DNA from: JBHICC01 sp046759385
Lineage (GTDB): Bacteria > Pseudomonadota > Gammaproteobacteria > Acidiferrobacterales > SPGG2
Length of the DNA: 9,309 nucleotides
Assembly (NCBI GenBank): GCA_046759385.1
Contig: JBHICC010000068.1
Coordinates: forward strand, 1 to 9,309
Reading direction: 5' to 3'
The notes beneath the pieces were generated by a model. It had not been told where the DNA came from, did not search any database, and saw only the letters and a list, made by a program, of their open reading frames with translations. Made by a program: the position numbers and the translations under genes. Within the stretch, counting starts at the first letter, position 1. The number at the start of each line of letters is the position of its first letter. Positions 1-5,781 of this stretch are shown here, piece by piece.

Positions 1-860
1 TCGACTCCGGCGTGCGAGTAAGCTATCAGTCGGCCGAGTGGCTTGAGATTTCGTTCCGCGGCCGCGTTAGCTTCCATCAATACGACTGCGGCAGCCGCAT
101 CGTTGATTCCTGATGCATTACCGGCGGTGACCGTGCCGTCTTTTTGAAATATCGGTCGTAGCTTCGCCATGCTTTCGATACTGGTGTCAGCGCGGACATG
201 CTCGTCAGTATCGAACACCCTGATGCCTTTACGCGTCTTAATCTCGACCGGCAAGATCTGCTCCTGGAAATGTCCCTGTTCGATGGCTCGCGCCGCGCGC
301 TGGTGGCTTTCCACCGCCAATGCGTCCTGATCGTCGCGGCCGACCTGCCATTTGGCCGCAACGTTCTCGGCGGTGATCCCCATGTGGCAATCGTCAAACG
401 GATCCGTGAGCGCACCGACCATCGCGTCAATGAGCTTTGCGTCGCCCATGCGTTGGCCCCAGCGCGCGCCTGGAGCCCAATAGCCCCCGCGGCTCATACT
501 CTCCGCGCCGCCTGCGACGGCAGCCGTTGTGTCACCCAGTTGTATGGTCTGCGCGGCACTCACGATTGCCTGCAAGCCGCTGCCGCAAAGTCGGTTAAGC
601 GTGAATGCCGGCGTTTCTTTCGCTAGCCCGGCGCTAATGGCCGCTACGCGGGCGAGGTACATATCACGCGCCTCAGTATGGATCACGTTTCCGAACACGC
701 AGTGACCGATCTCGTCAGGAGCCAATTTCGAACGCATGACGGCCTCGCGCACCACGATGGCGCCGAGCTCCGTCGGCGCGTAATCCTTCAATGTGCCGCC
801 ATAATCCCCTATGGCCGTACGCACTGCACTCAGCACGACTACCTCTTGACCATTGCTCAT
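1..860 (-). CDS. bktB: Beta-ketothiolase (acetyl-CoA C-acetyltransferase), BktB type, 3' end cut off
   Basis: Thiolase-family enzyme that reversibly condenses acetyl-CoA with an acyl-CoA, used in beta-oxidation, ketone-body turnover or polyhydroxyalkanoate precursor supply. Translating the minus strand from the ATG at 860 gives an uninterrupted frame of 286 residues to the window edge. It begins MSNGQEVVVLSAVRTAIG and carries the nucleophile motif NRLCGSGLQAI with the acyl-accepting cysteine at residue 92. The thiolase signature TVTAGNASGIND lies further on, and the order of blocks (EARDMYLARVAA, FDTDEHVR) recalls BktB of Cupriavidus. About 108 residues, including the expected catalytic His and second Cys, lie beyond the edge, so completeness is untested. 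The start is supported by AAGGAGG at 868-874, seven bases upstream. It is divergent from the rraA-like gene. Thiolase fold is certain; the chain-length preference implied by the BktB name is inferred from overall resemblance. Confidence 0.93.
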   Translation of the reverse strand, partial: MSNGQEVVVLSAVRTAIGDYGGTLKDYAPTELGAIVVREAVMRSKLAPDEIGHCVFGNVIHTEARDMYLARVAAISAGLAKETPAFTLNRLCGSGLQAIVSAAQTIQLGDTTAAVAGGAESMSRGGYWAPGARWGQRMGDAKLIDAMVGALTDPFDDCHMGITAENVAAKWQVGRDDQDALAVESHQRAARAIEQGHFQEQILPVEIKTRKGIRVFDTDEHVRADTSIESMAKLRPIFQKDGTVTAGNASGINDAAAAVVLMEANAAAERNLKPLGRLIAYSHAGV

Positions 861-867
861 CTCCGAG

Positions 868-874
868 CCTCCTT
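868..874 (-). promoter_or_regulatory. Ribosome binding site of the thiolase gene
   Basis: The minus strand reads AAGGAGG here, seven bases before the ATG at 860. It fixes that start. Another minus-strand ATG at 853 is in a different frame and does not give the thiolase sequence. Confidence 0.8.
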
Positions 875-954
875 GATATACAGGCCGCTATTGCAGCATA
901 TGGGCTACCCGCAATTGGCAAAGTATTGCATCATGCCACCCCTGCTGTGAATCC

Positions 955-960
955 GGAGGA
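955..960 (+). promoter_or_regulatory. Ribosome binding site of the rraA-like gene
   Basis: GGAGGA lies ten bases before the ATG at 971. It selects that start over the in-frame upstream ATG at 791, which would place 60 extra residues over the thiolase gene and its promoter. Confidence 0.8.
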
Positions 961-970
961 CAACTCAACA

Positions 971-1450
971 ATGACATTCAAAACGGCTGACCTATGCGAT
1001 TCGCATGGCGAGAACGTACAGATTGCTGAGCCGATGTTCGCCGACTTTGGCGGCAACATCGCGTTCTACGGGCAGATCAGTACCGTCAAGTGCTTCGAGG
1101 ACAACTCTCTGGTGCGCGATGCGTTTGGAACCCCGGGTGAAGGTCGTGTACTCGTAGTTGACGGCGGCGGTTCCCTGCGGCGTGCACTCATAGGCGATCA
1201 GGTGGCTGCGTTTGGAAAAGACAACGGATGGGCGGGCGCAATTGTCAACGGGTGCATACGTGATTCGGCGGAGATCGGTGGAATCGGAATCGGGCTGAAG
1301 GCGTTGGCCACGCATCCGCTCAGAACGGTTAAGAAAGGTATCGGCGAACGCGACGTTCCGGTGCACTTCGCTGCTGTCACATTTACGCCTGGCCATTATG
1401 TCTATGGTGACGAAGATGGGATCATCGTGTCGCCGACACCGTTGATCTAG
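971..1450 (+). CDS. rraA: RraA family protein (RNase E activity regulator / 4-hydroxy-4-methyl-2-oxoglutarate aldolase fold)
   Basis: The 159-residue length matches classical RraA (about 161 aa), which binds RNase E and inhibits RNA decay. The same fold in other bacteria is a metal-dependent class II aldolase acting on 4-hydroxy-4-methyl-2-oxoglutarate and 4-carboxy-4-hydroxy-2-oxoadipate, or an oxaloacetate decarboxylase. Visible blocks are the N-terminal TADLCDSHG, FGGNIAFYGQI, the loop GGGSLRRALIGDQVAA and NGWAGAIVNGCIRD. The D-X20-R-D signature of the aldolases is intact (D76, then R97-D98), so sequence alone does not exclude catalysis. The start follows a strong Shine-Dalgarno. The gene is divergent from the thiolase and converges on mdh with 68 bases between stops. 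Family membership is near certain. The RNase E role is the usual annotation for this length and N-terminus, but it is inferred. Confidence 0.92.
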   Translation: MTFKTADLCDSHGENVQIAEPMFADFGGNIAFYGQISTVKCFEDNSLVRDAFGTPGEGRVLVVDGGGSLRRALIGDQVAAFGKDNGWAGAIVNGCIRDSAEIGGIGIGLKALATHPLRTVKKGIGERDVPVHFAAVTFTPGHYVYGDEDGIIVSPTPLI

Positions 1451-1518
1451 TTGAACGTCGGCTGGCGGCATTCAGTCAGTTAGATTTCCTGCGCAGAACG
1501 GACGACTGCAGTTCGGGG

Positions 1519-2496
1519 CTAGAGCAGTTCACGCACGGCATCGCGTTCCTCGATGAGCTCACTCTCAGTGATGGTCATGCGCTCGCGACTGAACTCGTCG
1601 ACCGAGAGCCGCCGCACGATTTGATGTTGCCCGCCCTGGACCGTAACAGGAAAAGAGTAGATAAGACCTTCCCTTACGTCATAGCTACCGTCCGAAAGCA
1701 CCGCCATGCTCACCCAATCGTTTGACGGGGTACCGTTCACCCAGTCTCGCATGTGATCGATCACGCCGTTTGCCGCGGAAGTTGCACTCGATTGGCCGCG
1801 GGCCTTGATGATAGCCGCCCCGCGCTGCTGCACCGTGGGAATAAACTGCTCGCGTACCCACCGATCATCAACGAGCTGCGGCGCCGGCTGTCCGCGTACC
1901 GTTGCATGCCGAAGATCAGGGTATTGGGTCGCCGAGTGGTTCCCCCAAATTGCCATCTGTTTGATATCGGTCACCTTTGATCTTGTCTTCTCCGCGAGTT
2001 GCCACACGGCGCGGTTGTGGTCCAGTCGCGTCATCGCGCTGATTTGTTCAGGTTTCAGGTCCGGCGCGTTACGTAGGGTGATCAATGCGTTGGTGTTTGC
2101 TGGATTTCCGACGACCAGCACCTTGACGTCTCGGCTGGCGTGTTGGTTCAAGGCCTTGCCTTGTGCCGAGAATATTTGGGCGTTGGCCTGCAGCAGATCA
2201 CCACGTTCCATGCCCGGACCCCGTGGCCGCGCACCCACAAGCAGCACGAAGTCGGCGTCGCGAAATGCCACCTCCGGTCGATCTGTTGCTACCAGATCAT
2301 TTACTAGCGGAAACGCGCAGTCGCGCAATTCCATGACCACTCCTTCTAAGGCACCGATGGCGGGCGTGATTTCCAGAAGCTGCAGGATCACCGGCTGCTC
2401 ATGACCGAGCATCTCACCGGCGGCGATGCGGGTCGCGAGCGCGTACCCAATTTGGCCGGCAGCTCCGGTGATGACAACCCTTGCAGGTGGCTTCAT
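1519..2496 (-). CDS. mdh: Malate dehydrogenase, NAD-dependent, type 2 (325 aa)
   Basis: Cytoplasmic TCA-cycle enzyme that interconverts malate and oxaloacetate. The nucleotide-binding Gly loop GAAGQIGY is at residues 11-18. An acidic residue (E42, in LLEI) ends the second strand, which favours NAD over NADP. The mobile substrate loop GARPRGPGMERGD supplies R92 and R98. MTRLDHNR supplies D159 and R162, and IWGNHSATQYPD supplies the catalytic H187. All key catalytic residues are present and the length equals the type 2 family, which also contains the eukaryotic cytosolic enzymes, rather than the 312 aa E. coli type. The ATG is preceded by AGAGGAG at 2504-2510, seven bases away. The gene stands alone on its strand, convergent with rraA and divergent from the metallo-hydrolase. 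Confidence 0.97.
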   Translation of the reverse strand: MKPPARVVITGAAGQIGYALATRIAAGEMLGHEQPVILQLLEITPAIGALEGVVMELRDCAFPLVNDLVATDRPEVAFRDADFVLLVGARPRGPGMERGDLLQANAQIFSAQGKALNQHASRDVKVLVVGNPANTNALITLRNAPDLKPEQISAMTRLDHNRAVWQLAEKTRSKVTDIKQMAIWGNHSATQYPDLRHATVRGQPAPQLVDDRWVREQFIPTVQQRGAAIIKARGQSSATSAANGVIDHMRDWVNGTPSNDWVSMAVLSDGSYDVREGLIYSFPVTVQGGQHQIVRRLSVDEFSRERMTITESELIEERDAVRELL

Positions 2497-2655
2497 TGGT
2501 TAACTCCTCTTGATGTGTGTCCCGTGAATAAGCGCTCTACTATGACACGCTACCCAGCTTGCTCGCCAGTCGCTCACAGATATAAACGCGGTTTTCCAGC
2601 AAGCTTCCTCGTTAGCACGGGCTGCAGTGTGGTGCCTTTGATACTATACCGTTGG
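2497..2655. promoter_or_regulatory. Divergent intergenic region between mdh and the metallo-hydrolase gene
   Basis: This 159-base spacer must contain the mdh promoter on the minus strand and probably that of the metallo-hydrolase on the plus strand. The only clear element is the mdh Shine-Dalgarno (AGAGGAG, 2504-2510). A TATACC at 2645-2650 is -10-like but has no convincing -35 partner. The plus-strand frame stays open through the whole spacer, but its translation shows no metallo-hydrolase homology that I recognise. Confidence 0.35.
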
Positions 2656-3615
2656 ATGGGTGATGATGACGCGATAAGGTTGGGCCACGAGATTGTCTGT
2701 GTTGACACCGGTTACGAACGTCCCAGACTAGCAGCTGCTTACCTCGTTCGCGAGGGCGATCGTGCAGCGTTTATCGATACCGGCACCTACTTCGCGGTGC
2801 CACGGTTTCTGGAGTTGCTCGATCGCGAAGGGATTCCGCGCGCTAACATTGATTACGTCATTCCAACCCACGTGCACCTAGATCACGCTGGTGGTGCCGG
2901 CGAGCTCATGCGCCAGCTACCGCAAGCGCAACTTGTAGTTCATCCTCGCGGTGCCCGCCATCTGATCCACCCGGATCGTTTGGTCGCCGGGACCGTGGCC
3001 GTTTACGGTGAGCAGGGATTTCACGAGCGCTTCGGGGAGATCATCCCAGTGTCCCCTGCGCGAGTAATCGAGGCACCTGATGGGTTTAAGCTCGATTTGA
3101 ACGGGCGCGTGCTGGCGTTCCTCGATAGCCCGGGACACGCCCGCCACCATTTCTGCGTTTATGATGACAAGAGCCGTGGTTTTTTTGTCGGCGATACTTT
3201 CGGAATTTCATATCGTGAGTTCGATACCGACCGAGGTGCGTTTGTCTTTGCGACCACGACACCACCACAGTTTGACCCGGAAGCCTGGTTCGCCACTCTT
3301 TCGCGGTTACTTTCGTACCGTCCGCAGCGGATGTACCTCACCCATTTCGGTTGTGTCGAAGATGTGCCACGGCTGGCCGACGTATTACGCGAAAGCATCC
3401 GTGCGCTTGCTGATATTGCCATCGCAGCGCACGCGCATGGAAATGATCGCACGGAGCAGATCCGTCAGCACATGCGCGATAGGCTGTTACAGGGGCTCGC
3501 TGAGCACGGTTGCACGCTTTCAAGCGACCGCTGTGAAGCGTTACTTGCAACGGATCTTGACCTCAACACGCAGGGACTCGAGGCTTGGGTGGATCGGCGC
3601 AAGCGAACACAGTAA
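2656..3615 (+). CDS. MBL-fold metallo-hydrolase
   Basis: Binuclear-metal hydrolase of the metallo-beta-lactamase superfamily, 319 residues from the chosen start. The metal-binding set is complete: H72, H74, D76 and H77 in THVHLDHAGG, then H161 in SPGHARHH, bridging D180 in VGDTFG, and H230 in YLTHFG. A DTG turn (D41-G43) precedes it, as usual in the fold. A C-terminal helical extension of roughly 85 residues follows the last ligand. The substrate cannot be read from sequence. There is no signal peptide, so it is probably cytoplasmic; relatives hydrolyse thioesters, lactones or similar. The frame is open back to 2401, but residues matching the fold begin just after the ATG at 2656, and no earlier ATG (2401, 2542) has a Shine-Dalgarno. 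None is evident at 2656 either, so the start is uncertain. It converges on tam with 27 bases between stops. Confidence 0.88.
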   Translation: MGDDDAIRLGHEIVCVDTGYERPRLAAAYLVREGDRAAFIDTGTYFAVPRFLELLDREGIPRANIDYVIPTHVHLDHAGGAGELMRQLPQAQLVVHPRGARHLIHPDRLVAGTVAVYGEQGFHERFGEIIPVSPARVIEAPDGFKLDLNGRVLAFLDSPGHARHHFCVYDDKSRGFFVGDTFGISYREFDTDRGAFVFATTTPPQFDPEAWFATLSRLLSYRPQRMYLTHFGCVEDVPRLADVLRESIRALADIAIAAHAHGNDRTEQIRQHMRDRLLQGLAEHGCTLSSDRCEALLATDLDLNTQGLEAWVDRRKRTQ

Positions 3616-3642
3616 CGGTAGCCAGCGCCAGTCTTGAATGAG

Positions 3643-4413
3643 CTAGTTTTTTGTCCGCGCGACAATAAACAAGCGGCGAAACGGAAACAAGGTTACGCCG
3701 TCGGTGCCTCTTGGGTAAGCGGCAGCAATGCGCCGGCGGTACTCCACCTCGAAAGCGTCACGCTCCTCGTCATCGAGAGCGGTGAGCAGCGGACGAAGCA
3801 TTGAGCCTTTGGTCCACTCGGCAACGGGGTTTTCACCTTCGAGCAATTGCAGGTATTCCGTTTCCCAAATATCCAGTTGTTGGGCTAGCGGCGCCAGCAG
3901 CTCACAGTAGAACGCGGGATCGCCTACGGGGTGTTGCCGCACCACGGGTACGAGCTTTTCACGCCATGGCCCACTGCTCGCGATGTCGGCGGCAACCGTG
4001 TGTGACGGCGCATCGAAATTGCATGGCATCGATACTGCCAATATGCCGCCTGGTTCGACCGACCGCGCGAGGCGCGGAAACAACGAGGCATGGTCGTCGA
4101 GCCAGTGAAGCGCCGCATTGGAGAACACAAGCTCCACCGGTTGTTGTGCCGACCAGCTATTGATATTCGCTCGTAGCCATTCCACGCTTGGTTCTTCTCG
4201 CGCCGCCACGGCCAGCATGTCGGCAGAACTGTCGATGCCAGTGATGGCCGAGCGCGGCCAGCGCTCGCGCAAGAGCTTGGTGACCTGACCCTCACCGCAT
4301 CCGAGATCAACTACATGGGTAGGGTTGTCGAGCCAGAGGCGATTTAGCAGCTCGATGGCTGGGCGCAAGCGTTGACTGCTGAACTTGCGATACTGAACGG
4401 GATCCCACGCCAT
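3643..4413 (-). CDS. tam: Trans-aconitate 2-methyltransferase
   Basis: SAM-dependent cytoplasmic methyltransferase that esterifies trans-aconitate, the inhibitory isomer released during the aconitase reaction. At 256 residues it has the usual family length. The N-terminus MAWDPVQYRKFSSQRLRPA matches the Tam pattern (W-x-P-x-x-Y-x-x-F-x-x-x-R-x-R-P). SAM motif I is VVDLGCGEG (34-42), the acidic ribose-binding residue sits in GIDSS (59-63), and FSNAALHWL (97-105) is the motif IV region. The C-terminus FPFRRLFIVAR (243-253) closes the protein as in E. coli Tam. It follows the FKBP gene on the same strand with a 54-base gap, so the two may be co-transcribed. No clear Shine-Dalgarno precedes the ATG, which suggests weak or coupled translation. 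The aconitase gene two kilobases away makes the metabolic role credible. Alternative: another small-acid methyltransferase of the same family. Confidence 0.93.
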   Translation of the reverse strand: MAWDPVQYRKFSSQRLRPAIELLNRLWLDNPTHVVDLGCGEGQVTKLLRERWPRSAITGIDSSADMLAVAAREEPSVEWLRANINSWSAQQPVELVFSNAALHWLDDHASLFPRLARSVEPGGILAVSMPCNFDAPSHTVAADIASSGPWREKLVPVVRQHPVGDPAFYCELLAPLAQQLDIWETEYLQLLEGENPVAEWTKGSMLRPLLTALDDEERDAFEVEYRRRIAAAYPRGTDGVTLFPFRRLFIVARTKN

Positions 4414-4467
4414 CGAAGTCGTTAGGGTTTGCGACGTCAGCGCGCAGACATCGGTAGCGTGCTGTTT

Positions 4468-5127
4468 CTATTGAACCTGCTGCTTGATCTCTACCAGTTC
4501 AATCTCAAAAATCAGCGTTTCGTTGGGACCGATGCGGGGGCCGGCACCTTTGTCACCGTAAGCAAGGGCAGGGGGAACATAGAGCTGCCATTTAGCGCCT
4601 TCCGACATCAGTTGCAGGGCTTCTTGCCACCCGGTAATGATCTCGTTGACAGCGAACGTAGCCGGTTCGCCGCGAGCGTACGAGCTGTCAAACTCCTCGC
4701 CGCTAATGAGGTAACCGCGGTAATGTACGATAACGGTATCGGTTGCTGCCGGCTTCTTTCCACCGCCGGCCTGGATGACTTTGTATTGTAGACCGCTTGG
4801 TAGAGCGACAACGCCTTCTTGCGCCTTGTTCGAGGCCAAGAAGTCATTGCCTGCCTTTAGATTCTTGGCCGAAATGTAACCATGCACCGCAGCTTGCATC
4901 TCAGCCTGGTCCAGCTTAAGCCCGCTCCCACCGAACTCGTCACGAATCGCTTGCATCAGCACCTCTAGGTCGACGTCGAAGCTCTGGCGCTTGATCATCT
5001 GTGCAAGCTGATATCCCAACACGTAACTGAGCTTTTGTTGCTCCGTTTCGATCTTGGGCTCTTCAGCGGCGAACGCAGCCACGTGCGTTGCAAGCAGCAA
5101 CAGCGCCGAAACTATTCGCATGGTCAT
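4468..5127 (-). CDS. Exported FKBP-type peptidyl-prolyl cis-trans isomerase (Mip/FkpA-like)
   Basis: Periplasmic (possibly surface) foldase that catalyses proline isomerisation, 219 residues. Residues 1-20 form a signal peptide: M-T-M-R, a hydrophobic core from about 5 to 18, and a cleavage site AFA|AEE after residue 20. Residues about 28-95 resemble the helical FKBP N-terminal dimerisation domain (KLSYVLGYQLA at the start). Residues about 110-215 are the FKBP domain, with the active-site set Y136, F146, D147, F158, I163-I164, W167, Y190 and F207, all conserved relative to FKBP12. The ATG at 5127 is preferred to the in-frame ATG at 5148 because GGAGGA at 5136-5141 lies eight bases before it, inside the longer version. 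No lipobox cysteine is present, so it is probably soluble. It is the first gene of a possible pair with tam. Confidence 0.95.
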   Translation of the reverse strand: MTMRIVSALLLLATHVAAFAAEEPKIETEQQKLSYVLGYQLAQMIKRQSFDVDLEVLMQAIRDEFGGSGLKLDQAEMQAAVHGYISAKNLKAGNDFLASNKAQEGVVALPSGLQYKVIQAGGGKKPAATDTVIVHYRGYLISGEEFDSSYARGEPATFAVNEIITGWQEALQLMSEGAKWQLYVPPALAYGDKGAGPRIGPNETLIFEIELVEIKQQVQ

Positions 5128-5135
5128 TGCTACTG

Positions 5136-5141
5136 TCCTCC
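5136..5141 (-). promoter_or_regulatory. Ribosome binding site that sets the FKBP gene start
   Basis: The minus strand reads GGAGGA, eight bases before the ATG at 5127. The alternative ATG at 5148 lies upstream of this site and has no Shine-Dalgarno of its own, so the longer 226-residue reading is less likely. Confidence 0.75.
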
Positions 5142-5274
5142 AGTTCATATCTCTACAATAGATACATAGCCTATCGACATCGGTCCACGAACAGCGGATG
5201 TGGAGTTAGGAGCAGTAGCAAAAATCGTGATAGAACCGCGGAGACATTTCCGCCGCTGCGCCGCACCGGGCCAT

Positions 5275-5311
5275 TTGGCAAGCATCTACGGCTAACTCTA
5301 GCCGTTATAAT
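5275..5311 (+). promoter_or_regulatory. Candidate plus-strand promoter upstream of the small basic protein gene
   Basis: TATAAT at 5306-5311 is a perfect -10 hexamer in a region with no other coding role. TTGGCA at 5275-5280 matches five of six -35 positions, but the spacing is 25 bases, far beyond the normal 16-18, with the 7-bp dyad between them. Either the -10 works with a poor -35 at the right distance (around 5283-5288), or it depends on a spacer-binding activator. It would give an 85-90 base leader for the gene at 5404. Confidence 0.35.
5288..5305. promoter_or_regulatory. Perfect 7-bp inverted repeat abutting a TATAAT box (candidate operator)
   Basis: ACGGCTA (5288-5294), a four-base spacer ACTC, and TAGCCGT (5299-5305) form a perfect dyad that ends directly against TATAAT at 5306. 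No U-run follows, so an intrinsic terminator is unlikely. The position suits an operator that would block RNA polymerase, or an activator site. No regulator is identified. Confidence 0.35.
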
Positions 5312-5367
5312 CTGTCAAAGAAACCGAAGACCCTAAAACAAGGGCGTTATTTCTGCTAAAAACAGCT

Positions 5368-5389
5368 AAGGAGCTGCAAAAGAATGTAG
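5368..5389 (+). other. Shine-Dalgarno followed by ATG-TAG start-stop pair in the leader of the small gene
   Basis: AAGGAG (5368-5373) is the best ribosome binding site in the leader. The ATG ten bases downstream (5384-5386) is followed at once by the stop TAG (5387-5389). The downstream gene at 5404 lies in another frame, 14 bases after the stop, and lacks its own good site. It could be a minimal upstream ORF that loads or stalls ribosomes, or an accident. Confidence 0.3.
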
Positions 5390-5403
5390 CGGCGCTTACG
5401 ACC

Positions 5404-5652
5404 ATGCGTGTGACTTATCCGCAACCGGCAGACGTGGGTGTTACAATGCCCGAATCACTGCAGCGAGAGCGGTTTTGTGCAGGTTTCAGGCATGCTTTGA
5501 AGGGTAGGCAGTTGAGCGAGGCCGAGCACTTGAAGCGTTCTTTCAGGCTAGGCTATCGCGAGGCCAAACTATACTTGCGCGAGTTGCGCCGACGACAAGG
5601 TATTGTGAACTTTCCTATCCAGGGACGGTTCAAGATCAAGGTTCAGCATTAG
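5404..5652 (+). CDS. Small basic protein of unknown family (82 aa)
   Basis: I do not recognise this protein. It has 18 Arg/Lys against 7 Asp/Glu. The middle (about residues 20-65) looks helical, with the stretch RSFRLGYREAKLYLRELRRR, and a conserved-looking tail NFPIQGRFKIKVQH. It lacks a signal peptide, membrane segment and cysteine pairs. The charge would suit nucleic acid or ribosome binding, but that is only a guess from composition. The start is uncertain: the ATG at 5404 has no Shine-Dalgarno, and M15 (ATG at 5446) is an alternative giving 68 residues. Support for a real gene comes from the gap it fills, the candidate promoter upstream, and the absence of any other gene on either strand here. 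It precedes the alarmone hydrolase by 129 bases. Confidence 0.6.
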   Translation: MRVTYPQPADVGVTMPESLQRERFCAGFRHALKGRQLSEAEHLKRSFRLGYREAKLYLRELRRRQGIVNFPIQGRFKIKVQH

Positions 5653-5781
5653 TTTTCGCTGCAGGTATGACTGTCCGACTCAGCGGTTGCGGACTGATAC
5701 CGACAGCGACTCGCAATCGTGAAGTTTCTCTGCCTTTTGGTTGAGCCTCTGCACCGGGGATACTGACCCGTACACGCGCTC

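Larger units (their letters stand above)
861..970. promoter_or_regulatory. Divergent promoter region between thiolase and rraA-like gene, with an imperfect direct repeat
   Basis: This 110-base spacer must hold the start signals of both flanking genes. No -35/-10 pair of good quality stands out on either strand. TATTGCAGCAT at 889-899 is repeated with one mismatch as TATTGCATCAT at 924-934, start-to-start distance 35 bases, and an inverted copy of the core (GCAAT, 911-915) lies between them. This could be a regulator binding site, but the repeat is short enough to arise by chance. Confidence 0.3.

Noticed and set aside
198..626. Open frame of 142 codons on the plus strand
   Set aside because: It lies opposite the thiolase gene, whose translation is clearly homologous through this whole span. 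The product matches nothing I recognise.
678..950. Plus-strand frame of 90 codons crossing the thiolase start
   Set aside because: It covers the opposite strand of the thiolase N-terminus and the divergent promoter, has no ribosome binding site and no recognisable product.
791..970. N-terminal extension of the RraA-like protein by 60 residues
   Set aside because: The extension is antisense to the thiolase and not RraA-like. GGAGGA before the ATG at 971 and the family length favour the shorter protein.
992..1471. Minus-strand frame of 159 codons opposite rraA
   Set aside because: Antisense shadow of a well-conserved gene; no homology seen.
1805..2404. Plus-strand frame of 199 codons opposite mdh
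   Set aside because: Antisense to a complete malate dehydrogenase; the translation is Ser/Arg/Thr-rich and lacks any motif.
2542..2655. Possible signal peptide or lipobox (VSTGC) on an extended metallo-hydrolase
   Set aside because: The charged and aromatic pattern does not form a proper hydrophobic core, the -3 position is Ser instead of Leu, and the start has no ribosome binding site.
3161..3637. Plus-strand frame of 158 codons inside the metallo-hydrolase gene
   Set aside because: It overlaps the part that carries the hydrolase metal ligands H161, D180 and H230 in another frame, and has no recognisable product.
5238..5253. Five-base-pair hairpin GCGGA/TCCGC
   Set aside because: Too short and not followed by a U-run; expected by chance in this base composition.
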